Notes under the pieces: generated by a model | Told to the model about the DNA's origin: nothing | The model's database searches: none | Seen by the model: the letters and a program-made list of their open reading frames with translations, nothing else | Part shown: positions 39,613-51,893 of the stretch, in pieces | How the letters are laid out: every line of letters starts with the position of its first letter | Numbering within the stretch: position 1 is the first letter of the stretch | Made by a program: the position numbers and the translations under genes | From: Vanilla planifolia | Lineage: Eukaryota > Streptophyta > Magnoliopsida > Asparagales > Orchidaceae | Direction of reading: 5' to 3' | Length of the DNA stretch: 64,000 nucleotides | NCBI GenBank assembly: GCA_023846275.1 | Contig: CM043878.1 | Coordinates: forward strand, 8,611,501 to 8,675,500

Positions 39613-40974
39613 ATAAAAAAGATAGAAAAACTAGGAAGAGTGATAAAAGCAATGAGGATGGGCATGGGAGGAGACTTTAGTACAACATAAGTAGCTAAAG
39701 TAAAAGAAGAAGCACAGAGAGAAATACTAAGAACAAAGAAGTGCAAGAGAAGGAGAAGATCAGTGGAAGAATGAGAAAGTAAGTGGATGAGGTGTTGGGT
39801 TAACCTTTTCATCCATCTTTTTTCTTTTCATAGCATTAACAATAGTGTAATTAGCTTAAAAGATGAAGAAAATGTTTGGCTCTATATCCTAAAGGAACAG
39901 GATGAGTTTTATAGAGTAAATGGAAATAGTTTCCATAAGGTCATCTTCTTAGTTATCGTACAATAAGGTGTTCAACATATAATACAATAAACTTGAAATG
40001 ACAAAATCTTTTTACGCAAGCAAAACGTATGGTGAGTGAATATTCTATTGTACTACTTAATTCATAAAGAACAGAAGTTAGCTTTCTTGAGAGGATTGTA
40101 CGATGTGAATATATTATTTCTTGCTATTTGATTAGTTCAACAAAATAAAAATTAGATCCATGAGAAAATCGTAAAATATGTAAAAAATATTTTGTATGGA
40201 ATTTTCAAACAAGTAATTAAAGGAATCAAACAATGTAGTTGTGAGGTGCAATAATTAAGAAATGGTTGTCAAACCTCATCATATGATCGGATTTACTTAA
40301 GGCAAGGTTTGAGAAAAAAATCACATGGTTTGAAAGAGAGATTGCCTTCTTATCATATGTTCAAAACTTATGAATAGTATAATTTGTTACTGATCTATAA
40401 TATTATTTTATTCATTTTCATATATTTTGATTTTTTAATTAATTTCATTTAGAGATAATTTATTATTCATATTTAACTATTGGATAATTAGTTTATTATT
40501 TTTTTGTTTATATGATAGGGCATACCATTAGTAATTAGAGAGGGGGAAAGTAAAGTAATAATAAGGATGAGTAAGCTCGCACCATGAGGCTATAAGAATT
40601 GCATATATATAGATGTTTGAATAAAGAGAAAAATTAATTGTTTTTTATCGTATTGGCTTATACTTATATTTGTCAACATTATAGATTTTATATGAAGATA
40701 TATATGAAAGATAGAAAGATAGGAACTAAAAGTGATGTTGTCACTCTCTATCATATGAGAAAAAATTTTGAATTTTCTCACATTTTTTTGTATATTTACT
40801 TTAATTATTATGTCATTAGTAATTAATAAAAGAATGATAATGATAATGTTTCTCTTGATTTATTTTTAATCCATAACAAACTAGTAGAAGATCAATTCTT
40901 ATACCAAAGAATGACATCCCACTCTATTTATATTGAGTTATTATCCCATCAGATCAACCAATCATCACTTAAGT

Positions 40975-41068
40975 AGATTTTACCTTTCACACAAGAGCTT
41001 TTCTTACATGATCACCCATCCTAAAATTGTACCAACCTTAACATTCCTAACCATGGAGTTCTCCAAAA
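40975..41068. repeat. Degenerate repeat family member 2 (5S-like segment)
   Basis: Best preserved of the three. GATCACCCATCCTAAAATTG is followed by AACATTCCTAACC and TGGAGTTCTCC, in the same order and spacing as the antisense 5S rRNA segment with its CGCTTAAC and CGGAGTTCT blocks. It may be an LTR remnant of a Cassandra-type element; no LTR ends are visible. Confidence 0.4.
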
Positions 41069-41709
41069 ACCCATGCAAGTTTGTCCACAAAAGAAACTTT
41101 CACATTTTAAGACTAGATATCTTAAATATAAATTAGGATCTCCCTTCTTCAGTTGAAATAGAATAATTTATTCTTGCACACATAGAAACCTTGCACATGT
41201 GCTACTCCTTATGTTGTGATTTATCTCTCAAGGCATCACTCGATTTCCACTCCTTACCCTCTTAAGGTTTTATAAAAATAGTTTGAGAATTTTTACAAAA
41301 CTAGGCCTCAAGTTTCATGTTGGCAACTAATGGGATCCAAACAATTCAATGTGTGTAATATACTATTTTTAGCATTCTTTATCAAGAGTCATTGTTCGAT
41401 GCCAAATAAATAATTTGATGATCATTCAATGACTATCAGATAGTTTCACAAAAGAAATGTGTATGCCTAATAAGGACCTAGTGAGGGAAAATATAATGGT
41501 TCAATTAAATGCACCTGATGTTTGATACTTATCAAAATGCATACTAGACAAATCAATAACTTGGATTAAATTATTCAATGAAGTAACATATTGCTAATTT
41601 ATGGCCAAGGTCTTTTGTTTTATGGCTTAATGGTGATCACATTGAATAAAAGGTTAGAAAATATTAATGAATAGTGAAAACATATTTTGACATGATACAA
41701 CATAACATG

Positions 41710-41711
<2 letters not shown>

Positions 41712-41743
<32 letters not shown>
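41712..41743. repeat. (TA)16 microsatellite
   Basis: About 32 bp of TA in the UGT intron. Confidence 0.95.
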
Positions 41744-41747
<4 letters not shown>

Positions 41748-44700
41748 ATAAAATTAATAAAATAAAAATATATACAATTTATAAAGAACAAGAAAAGGAT
41801 ATAAAAAGAGAAACTATTATGATAATTGAAGAAAGCATATGACACTATAATATTGTGTTTTTACTGGATGATTTATGTTATGTAATATGCTTTTACTTAT
41901 GACACAATATTAAACTTTGTGGTTGAGTTAATGTTGATGTAATGATTTGATTGACCACTTATGAATCACTTCTTATCATCTTATTACTTACATATTATAA
42001 GTTTATAGATTTCATATTACTTATGATAAAACATTAATAATAAGATATCATGAGAATATAACAGATAAAACATGATAATGAATAAAAGAAAAAGTGTGTA
42101 TATGAAATGACAAAATGATTGAAGATATACTTGTTGAAGAAAATAGATCATCAAGAAAAAAGAGAAAACGTATGAAATAAAGGAAATAGCTTAATGGTTA
42201 TTTAGTTTATAACACATAGGGTCCCTATGAGTATACATTAATAAGATAATGACTCTTTTAAGAGAGTATTATAATATAAGAACAATGTGATAGTTTAGCC
42301 TATTCAATTGTTAATGAGACAAACTAGATGGCAAACAAATTAAATGATCATAAAGGAATGAAATGATCATATTAAAAAAATCAATATTGTTCATAAAGGG
42401 TAAAATCCCTTCATAGTATAGCATGAATATGTACTTATATTCATTGAAATGTTTATATATATGTTATCTTGATGAAATGTGTAAAAGGCTTGACATGATA
42501 CATGACAAAAAATTATATATCTTAGATAGCACGGTTATGTTATATTTTGCTTAATGAACTTGCGACGATGAAACAACCTACTTTTAGCTAGCATTTTATA
42601 TACTATAATTGTACATCATGGGACTTTAGGTGAGTAGCGAGATGAGCTAACGATTAGTATGAGTTGTTAGTTTGATGGTATAAAATAATAGAATTTACGT
42701 ATTAAGAATTTGAGTCATTTAAAATGATGTAATAAAAAGCTATTGTTGGGGTAACAAAATTAACTTATGTTTTATTTTGTCATGTATAATATTAGTTGAT
42801 AAAAAATATTTTATGTTAGTTTTATATTTGTTGTGTGGATGTTAGAGATTTTATATAATAATATTTTATTTTAATTAACAATATTTAGAATATATTATGT
42901 ATTTATATTTATCTAAGAAAATATTAATATCTTTATTATAGCATGGTATTTGAGAATGATTAATTTTATCTATTACCTTAACAATTGGGAATAAACGGGT
43001 TAGGTAACAATATGAGTGTCATAATAACAAATAATGGATTTACTCCATCGTCTCTTGTAAAAACCATGGTCTTAACTATTTTATATATTCTTTTAGACTC
43101 ATTACTTGATCGTAAAATGACACTAAGTTCTCCATAAGATGTAGAAGAAAAATAAGAGTTTGTTGATGAAGAAAAAACTATTGCAAGAAACACATTAACT
43201 AACTTTAAGTACAGATGATTCTATTAGACAACTTGTTATGGATTCAACTTTTGAGGTTTTTTAGCCCACTCATTAATAAAGATTTGTTCAATCTTTTGAG
43301 CATTTACATTATATGGATCATGCCACTCTAGAAACCTATTCGCTCTCTGTCAAATAGAATTCTACATATCATTTAATTTTGTAACATCAAGGGAGTATCT
43401 TATCTCTTTAGAGTCTATGTATTTGATTATGGCACCTTCCACTCCATTTGACAAAATAATATTTGTAATTAGATCCCATTCCTTTGCTAAAATTATCAAA
43501 GATAACAAATGTATCTAAGCCATCGAGTTTTTGCCAAGTATTGATTGCATATTTTATGAATCCCAATTCTACTCCTCTTAACTTACCAAACTCATACATA
43601 AGGATTGCATGTTGGAATGAAAAAGATAATTTAGAAATTATTGCCTCTATGATTGATTATTCTTCTTAATAATGTTGTGGAGATGACAAACAAAACTCTC
43701 AAAAAAAGTTTGATTTCCCAAAAAAAGATAAACATCCTTGATTTTATATGACCATCCTCTTTTTAGAGTCTTTTATATTTTTCTTCTTTCTTTTGCAAGA
43801 CTACTTTGAGTATGGCCTATGATTGGTCTCTTTTAAGAAGGACTCTTTATACACTTATTAAGTTTGGTTACTGAGAAAATTTATACTTACCTATGAGAAG
43901 GAAGTGTTAAAATTGGATTATTACTTTTATAAAATAACAAGTTTTTATTTCATTATTGCTTTTAAGCTTGATTAAAATAAAATTTTTATGGTAGCTTGTC
44001 GCTTCCTCTTTTTTAGCTCAAGTTTCATCTTGCATTCAATAGGATCGTTACTTTGTCCTCTTTCCAATCTATAATGATTACCATTGCATAATGAAATATT
44101 GTTTTCTAAATATTTCATGAAATTAATCAAATTTTATAGTTTTAATTTTCTTAAATTGCTTTATCTTATTTCCAATCTATAATGTCATTGCATATTCATG
44201 CATAATTCACATCAAATAAAATAAATAATAATTTACGAAAGTCGATCCAACATTAACTAACACTAATGGGAATTTTCAAAGAGCCAATTGGTATGAATTA
44301 AAGTCAAAGAGTTTCACCTTAAACTTTTTAGAATTACTTGATAAGAAAGCTTATTTATTTAGTATATCAAATGAGATAAAGCAAATACATTTCTTTTAGA
44401 GCTTATGAAAGCTTGTGGCATTGACTTCTAAATAATATTACAAATCTTATCTTTTATGAGGTACCACAAATGATTATATAAGTTTTTGAGATAAGGTTTT
44501 CTTATACTTGTTTAATGACTTAATACTTGCCACTTTATTAGTCTCACTATTTGAGATGAGGGTGCATAAATAGAGGGCATTTGTTGATTAGTTCATTTGC
44601 ATCAAAATTACTAGAGATATTTGGATAAGATTTTTTATTCCAAATAATTGATATTTTGAATGTTAACCTCACTTGTTTTTCACCATTCATTTTTTCAAAG

Positions 44701-45372
44701 AGATTTACTTTTCTTGTAACTCACAGCCCTCATTTTGAAGAGTTATAATAATTTTACAAGGTTATGCATGTAATTGAACCCCTTTTAGTCTTGGAGAGTC
44801 AATTTATGTGTATTGCATGCCTCTAGAGATTATTCTACAACTTTGTTAATTTAGACATAGAGTTGACATTTTTTAGACTTTACCAATTAGACTATTTTGA
44901 TTGGGCTAGTTGAATTATAGATGTTCTATTATAAAAGTTTTGATTTCTTTCTAAGTTCATTTTGTTTGATAAGTTGATTATATTATTTTTTAATATCATA
45001 TTATCCATTGGTTGATGGTAGCATTCCCCATATATTTTGCATAATTGTAGGGACAGCTATATATGAATTTTTAGGGTTTACCATATTGGACAGTTTGATA
45101 ATTACATTAGGTAATTCCTTAGAGATTGCACCTTTCATTGCTTAATTTCATTAAACGATTAGCTTAAATTATATTTGAATATTTTTTTAAAAAATGTTCT
45201 CATTTTATTTACTTTTGGTACACATCTCAAAGAGGAGCATTTTGCTAGAAAGAAATTTTTTTAATCACTCATTTAGGATTTTTTTTTCATGTTTTCTTCA
45301 CTCATTTGGGAATTTTTTCATGTTTTCTTTTCTTTAGTCTCAGACTATGTATTTAACCTACACTCTTTGAAG

Positions 45373-45377
45373 GTTTT
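45373..45377. repeat. Left target-site duplication of the gypsy element
   Basis: GTTTT directly before the 5' LTR. The same five bases follow the 3' LTR at 56012-56016. Confidence 0.9.
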
Positions 45378-45748
45378 TGTTATACCCGGTAAAATTTTAT
45401 GTATTTGATCTTTAATAAATTAATTGTGGCTTGGATGATTTCGAATCGACAGTAGGATGAGCCAGGAACTCAATTGTAGGCTATAGGAATTTCTGAAATC
45501 TTTTGGGAATTTTTCGGAGCACCGAGGAATTTTTAATTAATTTTCCCTATTTAATTGGATTTATTAGATTTTTAGAATTCGAAAATCTAATTAAATTAAA
45601 CCGGAAATCGTTTTTTTTTATCGCGCGTGAACCGGACCGGAACGGTTCAGCGGAGGCGGAGGCGGTTCGCCGGGTGAGTTTGCGTGTGCGTTCTAATAAG
45701 CGGATCGGACGGTCGAGATCGGCGGGTGAGATCGAACTGGCTGATCGG

Positions 45749-45865
45749 GTGCTTACCGTGTCGATAGCGTGTCGACAGCGCGTATTGTGTGCTTACCGTG
45801 TGGATAGCGTGTCGACAGCGCGTATCGGGTGCTCACGTGTCGAAAACGTGTCGAACGCGTAACGG
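45749..45865 (+). repeat. 40 bp tandem repeat in LTR U3 (about 3 copies)
   Basis: Units 45749-45788 and 45789-45828 differ at very few positions (for example CGATAG against GGATAG). A third, decayed unit ends near 45865. Each holds two GTGTCGA-like words, and the third contains CACGTGTC, which includes the ACGTG core bound by plant bZIP factors. The array ends ~20 bp before the TATA box, as expected of an enhancer block. The same array lies in the 3' LTR at 53334-53450. Confidence 0.85.
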
Positions 45866-45886
45866 GTTCACCGTGTCGGCCCGGGG

Positions 45887-45894
45887 TATAAAAA
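45887..45894 (+). promoter_or_regulatory. TATA box of the gypsy 5' LTR
   Basis: TATAAAAA after a GC-rich stretch (GGCCCGGGG). It is the only well-placed TATA box downstream of the U3 repeats. Transcription would start near 45920 and the R region begin there. The same box lies at 53472 in the 3' LTR. Confidence 0.7.
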
Positions 45895-47353
45895 CCCTCG
45901 CGAAGCAGCGAATAGGGTTTTCGTTCGACGGCGATAGCGAGGAAATTCCCGGCGTACGGCGCGTGATTCCGGCGGCCTGGCAAGGGGCTTTTTGTGCCCG
46001 GAGATTCACGAGACCGAGGAGAGTCGATTGAGACCAAATTCGTTCGGCGAGGAGCTGCGGCGAGCTGCGGACGAGCTTCACCGTCGCCGGCGTCTTCGAG
46101 GTAGGAATTTCAGATATTTAAATTAGATAATTAGCAAATTGAAGCATGTATTAGTTTGCAAATCTCTATCTAAGCATGCGAATGTGATTTTTGAAGCTAA
46201 TTGTACAAATTATCGAAAATTGCATGTTAGGGTTTTCGGGACGTTAATTTGTTTCGCCGAAATTGGAAAATTACCAAGCATGAGGATTTAAATATGCCAC
46301 TTTATTCATGTTAATATGATTGTATAATGCTAGAACTATAATTTCGTGAATTGTCAACATGAGGATTAGACGAAACTGCTCGGCGGAAAACTTGATTTAA
46401 ACCTTAGGAAATTAGCGACATTATTGGAACATTAGGATAGTACGAACATGTTCTCCTTGTTCGCAGTCGCCGGAAATCGACGGAATGATCGTATTGGTCG
46501 GCTATTGCGGCGGCTAGGGTTTCGCGGACGACGGGCGAAGGAAGGAGACGAATTAAGGATTAATTAGGGATTAGTTGAATTATTAAGAGAATAATAATAA
46601 TATTAATCATTAATATTATATATAAGCGTCGGCTGAATTTCGGATTAATAACTGACCGGCGGGGTTTGGTTCAGCATGAAAGCCCGAACCGGTGGCAAGA
46701 TGCGATTCAGGGGATTCGGCGCGGTATAGTGAATAGCAAAATTTTAAATTCGGGGAATTATTCCGAATTTTGGAAAAAATGGATAAAATGCAAAATTTGA
46801 TATTTCAAATTTAGGAAAAAATTCGATAATTGAGTTTTAGGAATTATTTACATTTAGGAAATTCAAGGAAAATCAGAAAACTTGGAAATGAGAAATTTCG
46901 AAAATTCTAGAGATCAGTGGGTAAAGAACAAATTTCCTGAAGTGGGGAAAAATGTTATCACTGATGACAGTACAGCTGGAAACAGTCAGACAAAGGTATG
47001 GTACACGGATGCTACCAGAACAGTCAGTAATTGACAATTGTGTTGCTTTGATGGCAACGGCATGGATTGAGTCAGTTTTTTCAGTATTGGCATATTTCAT
47101 GGATTGGCATATTGGACCGGACTACTATAGACCCTATATGATGTTTTAGGGTAGTTGTGGTAGGTAACTGTGCGGTTCGGACTTAGCTTCCACAGTATAC
47201 ATGTAGACTGGTATACGCCTTGTTGTACCTGGACACATGTTGCCGAATCTTGGAGTTAGAGATTGGCAATGACTGTAGGGGCGTGAGCTTCTATGGAAGT
47301 TGTTGGTAGAGGACTCCTTGGGACGGTGGCTGAGTCAATCTCTCCTGGTCCAT

Positions 47354-47460
47354 GTGTGTAGGCCTGCGCGCCTGAGGGTGGCAGGGGTGTCTCGCAGTGG
47401 CTAGCCAAGTGTGTAGGCCTGCGCGCCTTAGGGTGGCAGGGGTGTCTCACGTTGGCTAGA
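47354..47460 (+). repeat. 55 bp tandem duplication within the LTR
   Basis: Units 47354-47408 and 47409-47460 both contain GTGTGTAGGCCTGCGCGCCT, then GGGTGGCAGGGGTGTCTC and a GGCTAG end, with a few differences. Both lie in the transcribed part of the LTR and are repeated in the 3' LTR at 54939-55045. Confidence 0.85.
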
Positions 47461-48431
47461 GATTATGTGACTGGATCTGTCTGTAGTCTCCAGGAGATTG
47501 ATTGACGAGAGACACTGCGGTGTCGGGTGCTTAGGCGCCATGCGTGTTTCGAGATGGGCGTTCCCACTGGCACGTTGCCTGGTAGCCCAGAGGAGAGCTA
47601 CTCTGGTGTGACTGGGGTGGCTGTGGTTGGTCGGAGTCTGGGACTGAGAGTGCCTATCCACCGTACATTGTTATGCTGTATTCCTGTATTTTTGCTATTA
47701 TCCTTCCCTTGCATGTGAGTTTTACTAGCTGACTTTCCTACTGGGCGTAGCTCATTCCTGTATTATATATTTTCAGTGGCTCGGCAGACTTGACGCTACC
47801 GGATTAGGTGGGATCGTGGTCAGCAGGCTTGTGAAGGATTTCTGATTGGTGATTGTCTGAGATATTCTGGTTAGTTGATTGTTGCTGTTGGATGTTTCAG
47901 TGAGACTGTTATGCTCATATGTTACATATAATTTGAGGGTAATTCGGAATTATGTATCTGGATGAACAATATTACACTTGTGGACTTGTATCTTATTCTT
48001 GTAATGTAGTTCCATTTACTGTCTTATCTTATTGTCTTGGAGTATGGTGAGTGGAGTGCTACATTTATCTGTGGATGTTATATATCTTTCTGTTTGATGG
48101 TGAGGTCATTACATGACTATGGAACTTAACCGTGGGGGTTCAGACTTCTATTAGATCGGTTCTCCTACCGGTGTGGGTAAGGAGTATTTGGTCTAGTAGG
48201 AGTAACATTGCGCGAGTCCATCTGTTAACTCAGGAGTCATGAACCTGACTTGACGGTGTACCCGGGAGATGGGATCCACATTGTTAAGGAAAGTAGGTGT
48301 GTAATGATGTGTTATATCCTATGTTTTCGTAGGCTGCTCAGGTTGGTATGGGACGATCTGAGCTGTCTATATATAAAAAAAAAAAATGTATGCCAAAAAT
48401 CAGCCTAGGAAAAAATGGGGTGTAACAGTAG

Positions 48432-48443
48432 TGGTATCAGAGC
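48432..48443 (+). other. Primer binding site of the gypsy element
   Basis: TGGTATCAGAGC, four bases after the 5' LTR. An exact complement to the 3' end of plant initiator tRNA-Met. Confidence 0.93.
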
Positions 48444-48586
48444 CCTAGGTGAGGATAACGGGGCTAGACGTGTATAGGGGTTCAACCCAAGGTGGGGAGA
48501 ACTGTTGATTCTTTTGTATACTATAGTAGTCCATATGTCAATTGCCAAATGACGACTCTAATGCCAGATTAATTGTTTTTGACAGT

Positions 48587-50092
48587 ATGGCTGGTACCAG
48601 GAGACTTTCCGCTCGTGGAGCAGCTAGAGGCAGACCGGTATCTACTACTCCTACCCCGGAGACGATCCCAGCATTGCCAGTTGAGCCAGCCGTGGATCGT
48701 GGGATCGATGCCTTCATGCGGTTGCGTCCGCGGAGCTTCAGTGGGTCGGCTGACCCAGCGGTGGCAGATGACTGGATGGCTCATATGCTTGAGCTATTTG
48801 ATGCCTTGGGATGTCCATTCGGCAGGAGGGTAGTGCTTGCTGCTCTAGTGTTGGAGGGAGAGGCTGCTACCTGGTGGAGAGGCCAGCGGCGCGCTATGTT
48901 TGGGGAGGCCCAGAACAGTGAGATAGCATGGGATGACTTTGTTGAGACATTCAGGGAGTGCTACATTCCGGCCTCTGCCATGGCTCAGTTCAGGAGGGAA
49001 CTTATACACCTCAGGCAGGGCCAGATGTCAGTGAACGATTACTTATCGAGGTTCACTTATCTGGCGAGGTACGCCGTAGAGCTGGTGCCTTCTGAGGAAC
49101 GCAGATGTGAGATGTTCCTGGAGGGACTTCGTCCTATGCTGCAGCGCCAGCTAGTTGTGAGTCGGTTTGCCAGGTTTCGTGACTTGGTGGAGGCTGCGAG
49201 ATCCGTTGAGCTTATTGATACCCGGATGGAGGCCCAGAGAGAGACTCATAACAAGAGGAAGGAATTCAGAAATATCCAACAAAACAAAAAGGGCAAGAGA
49301 CACAGAGATCACAGTGGTACTCAGGAGGTCGTGGTCCGGCCACGACCTATTTCTGAGAGACCAGTGCAGCAGACAGGTACCCGGACTGGGGGGATTATCT
49401 GCTACCATTGTCGACAGCCCGGACACAAGAAGTGCGACTGCCCAGAGTTGAAGAAACAGAGGATCACGGGACCGGTTGGTTCATCTGGGGGACAGTCCAG
49501 GGTATTTGCACTGACTCGGCAGCAGGCTTCAGAGTCACCAGAAGTGATCACAGGTATGCTTCATTTTGGCAACGTGCAGTGCATGACTTTGTTTGATACT
49601 GGTGCATCTCATTCTTTTGTTGCTGAGAGGATCTGGAATCAGATATCAGGATCCAAGGGTTACTTGAAGGAACCCTTACTGGTTAGACTTCCTGATGGGA
49701 AAGAGATTCCCACTGTTCAGAAGATTGACGGATCTATTCTGATTAGTGGACACGAATTCGTGACAGAGTTGATATGTGTGCCACTAGCAGAGTTCGACAT
49801 CATTTTGGGGATGGATTGGTTGTGCCACCATGCAGTGGTTCTGGATTGTTGGGAGAAGAAGGTCAGGATCAGAGTGCCTGGTTCGGGGGATGTTATATAC
49901 TTTGGTCTGAACAGGCAGATTCCCCTGATCTCAGTTCTTCAGGCTGGAAGGTTAGTAAGTAAGGGTTGTACTGGTTGGTTGGCCTATGTGACCGATAGCC
50001 AAGCCACCACTACCCCTATGTCAGATATTCCAGTGGTGAGAGACTTTCCTATGGTTTTTTCCAGAGGAGTTGCCTGGATTTCCACCAGCTAG
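48587..50092 (+). CDS. Gypsy gag and protease region
   Basis: Starts at [17 protein letters not shown]; an upstream in-frame ATG at 48542 is less likely. The capsid part follows ([35 protein letters not shown]). A CCHC zinc knuckle, [14 protein letters not shown], lies at 49400-49441. An aspartic protease has active site [10 protein letters not shown] near 49590-49620 and a downstream ILGMDWL flap-end motif. The frame runs into the pol region but breaks at a T6 run (50055-50060), where one extra T shifts it into a short terminal tail ending at 50092. In related elements gag and pol form one polyprotein; here the pol domains continue in another frame. Confidence 0.93.
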   Translation: MAGTRRLSARGAARGRPVSTTPTPETIPALPVEPAVDRGIDAFMRLRPRSFSGSADPAVADDWMAHMLELFDALGCPFGRRVVLAALVLEGEAATWWRGQRRAMFGEAQNSEIAWDDFVETFRECYIPASAMAQFRRELIHLRQGQMSVNDYLSRFTYLARYAVELVPSEERRCEMFLEGLRPMLQRQLVVSRFARFRDLVEAARSVELIDTRMEAQRETHNKRKEFRNIQQNKKGKRHRDHSGTQEVVVRPRPISERPVQQTGTRTGGIICYHCRQPGHKKCDCPELKKQRITGPVGSSGGQSRVFALTRQQASESPEVITGMLHFGNVQCMTLFDTGASHSFVAERIWNQISGSKGYLKEPLLVRLPDGKEIPTVQKIDGSILISGHEFVTELICVPLAEFDIILGMDWLCHHAVVLDCWEKKVRIRVPGSGDVIYFGLNRQIPLISVLQAGRLVSKGCTGWLAYVTDSQATTTPMSDIPVVRDFPMVFSRGVAWISTS

Positions 50093-51893
50093 GGAAGTGG
50101 AGTTTTCAATTGATTTGGAGGCAGGAGTAGCTCCTATTGCTAGAGCTCCTTACAGGATGGCTCCAGCCGAGCTAGCAGAGTTGAAGACTCAGTTACAGGA
50201 CTTATTAGACAAGGGACTCATACGCCCCAGTTGTTCACCTTGGGGTGCCCCTGTCTTATTTGTCAAGAAGAAAGATGGTAGTATGAGGCTGTGTGTGGAT
50301 TATAGGGAATTGAATAAGGTTACTATTCGTAACCGATACCCTTTACCACGCATCGATGATTTGCTGGATCAACTTCAGGGAGCAACTGTGTTCTCCAAGA
50401 TTGACTTACGCTCGGGTTATCACCAGATCCGGATTAGAGATTCTGATGTACCCAAGACAGCATTCCGTACTAGATACGGACATTACGAGTTCACAGTGTT
50501 GCCTTTTGGATTGACTAATGCTCCAGCAGTATTTATGAACCTGATGCATCGAGTTTTTCATGCCTTTCTGGATCGGTTTGTGATCATCTTTATAGATGAT
50601 ATATTGATTTATTCCAGAGATAGGGATACTCATGCAGATCAGTTGAGGACTGTGCTTACAATGTTGCGGGAGAATGAGCTGTATGCAAAATTCTCCAAGT
50701 GTTCTTTTTGGCTGGACTCAGTAGCATTCTTAGGACACATTGTCAGTGCGGAGGGCGTGGCTGTTGATCCTAGCAAGATACGAGTTATTATTGATTGGAA
50801 ACGGCCATCTTCTGTCACTGAGATCCGGAGTTTCCTTGGTTTGGCTGGATACTATAGGAAATTTGTTCCTCACTTTTCTAGACTGGCTGCTCCACTAACC
50901 CAGTTGACCCGGAAGGGAAAATCTTTTGAGTGGACAGAGAGTTGTGAGAACAGTTTCCTAGAGCTGAAGCAGAGGCTTAGCACCGCTCCAGTATTGATGT
51001 TACCCACACAGGAGAAGCCGTATCAGATGTACACTGATGCTTCACATATAGGTTTGGGAGCCGTACTGATGCAGGATAACAGAGTTATAGCATATGCTTC
51101 GAGGCAACTGAAGGATCATGAGAAGAATTATCCCACTCATGATTTGGAGTTAGCTGCTGTCATTTTTGCCTTGAAGATATGGAGACATTATTTGTACGGA
51201 GTTCCTGTAGATTGCTTCTCTGACCACAAGAGTCTTAAGTATCTGTTCACTCAGAAGGAACTGAACTTGAGGCAGAGGAGGTGGTTGGAACTGATAAAGG
51301 ATTACGAGCTGACAATAAACTACTGCGAGGGGAAGGCTAATCCAGTGGCTGATGCCTTGAGCAGACACGCAGTCGTGCATAATATGTTAGTCTGTGACTC
51401 TATACCAGACTTGGATTGGAATGTTGAAAGATGTCAGGAACAGTTGTCTATTCAGAGACTGGCTCACAGACTCAGTTCGTTGACTATTCGGGCTGACTGG
51501 TTATCTGAGATGCGTGATCTTCAGCTTGGTGATGAAGAGCTGAAGGAGAAGTTAGAGTTGGCATCGCAGGGATTGGGAGGAGACTTTGCTCTCAGAGACG
51601 ACATTTTGACTTTCAGGGGTCGCTGGTGTGTGCCATCACATCAGGAGTTCAGGGAGAGGGTCCTTCGAGAGGCTCATTATGGAACTTTGGCTATACACCC
51701 TGGAGAAGTCAAGATGTACAGGAATTTGAGGAGTGTTTTCTGGTGGAGAGGTTTGAAGGCAGATGTTGCTGCTTTTGTTAAGAAGTGCCTTACATGTCAG
51801 CAAGTTAAGGCCGAGCACCAGAGACCTGGAGATTGTTACAGAGATTGCCGATTCCGGAGTGGAAATGGGATGACATCACTATGGACTTTGTGA
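50070..51893 (+). CDS. Gypsy pol part A: reverse transcriptase, RNase H, integrase zinc domain
   Basis: The frame is open over 607 codons. Domains in order are: the RT, with [44 protein letters not shown] and the catalytic FIDD ([11 protein letters not shown]); the connection and RNase H, with [35 protein letters not shown] and [12 protein letters not shown], carrying the D-E-D residues; and the integrase HHCC zinc domain, with [12 protein letters not shown] and [12 protein letters not shown]. It ends 60-odd bases after a missing G near 51830, where the frame is lost. Both its ends are therefore set by single-base indels, and translation from the gag start would not reach it without frameshifting. 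Confidence 0.93.
   Translation: MPGFPPAREVEFSIDLEAGVAPIARAPYRMAPAELAELKTQLQDLLDKGLIRPSCSPWGAPVLFVKKKDGSMRLCVDYRELNKVTIRNRYPLPRIDDLLDQLQGATVFSKIDLRSGYHQIRIRDSDVPKTAFRTRYGHYEFTVLPFGLTNAPAVFMNLMHRVFHAFLDRFVIIFIDDILIYSRDRDTHADQLRTVLTMLRENELYAKFSKCSFWLDSVAFLGHIVSAEGVAVDPSKIRVIIDWKRPSSVTEIRSFLGLAGYYRKFVPHFSRLAAPLTQLTRKGKSFEWTESCENSFLELKQRLSTAPVLMLPTQEKPYQMYTDASHIGLGAVLMQDNRVIAYASRQLKDHEKNYPTHDLELAAVIFALKIWRHYLYGVPVDCFSDHKSLKYLFTQKELNLRQRRWLELIKDYELTINYCEGKANPVADALSRHAVVHNMLVCDSIPDLDWNVERCQEQLSIQRLAHRLSSLTIRADWLSEMRDLQLGDEELKEKLELASQGLGGDFALRDDILTFRGRWCVPSHQEFRERVLREAHYGTLAIHPGEVKMYRNLRSVFWWRGLKADVAAFVKKCLTCQQVKAEHQRPGDCYRDCRFRSGNGMTSLWTL

Larger units (their letters stand above)
45378..48427 (+). 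repeat. Gypsy 5' LTR (3050 bp)
   Basis: Bounded by TGTTATACCC and GGGGTGTAACA, with TGTTA/TAACA short inverted ends. The GC-rich U3 part carries a TATA box and 40 bp tandem repeats; a 55 bp tandem repeat lies near 47354. The open frames inside (119, 94 and 80 codons) occur identically in both LTRs and have no domain, so they are not called as genes. The first 125 bp are AT-rich. Confidence 0.96.

Noticed and set aside
39009..39680. Several 67-129 codon open frames on both strands
   Set aside because: They are translations of the alternating GT/CATG tract (Cys/Met/Val or His/Thr runs) and have no domain.
42978..43669. Small frames on both strands in the UGT intron
   Set aside because: I considered a decayed retroelement gag but could not match any conserved motif.
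45503..46081. Open frames of 80-119 codons in the LTRs (also at 53088-53666)
   Set aside because: They are identical in both LTRs, overlap on both strands, span the TATA box and U3 repeats, and have no domain.
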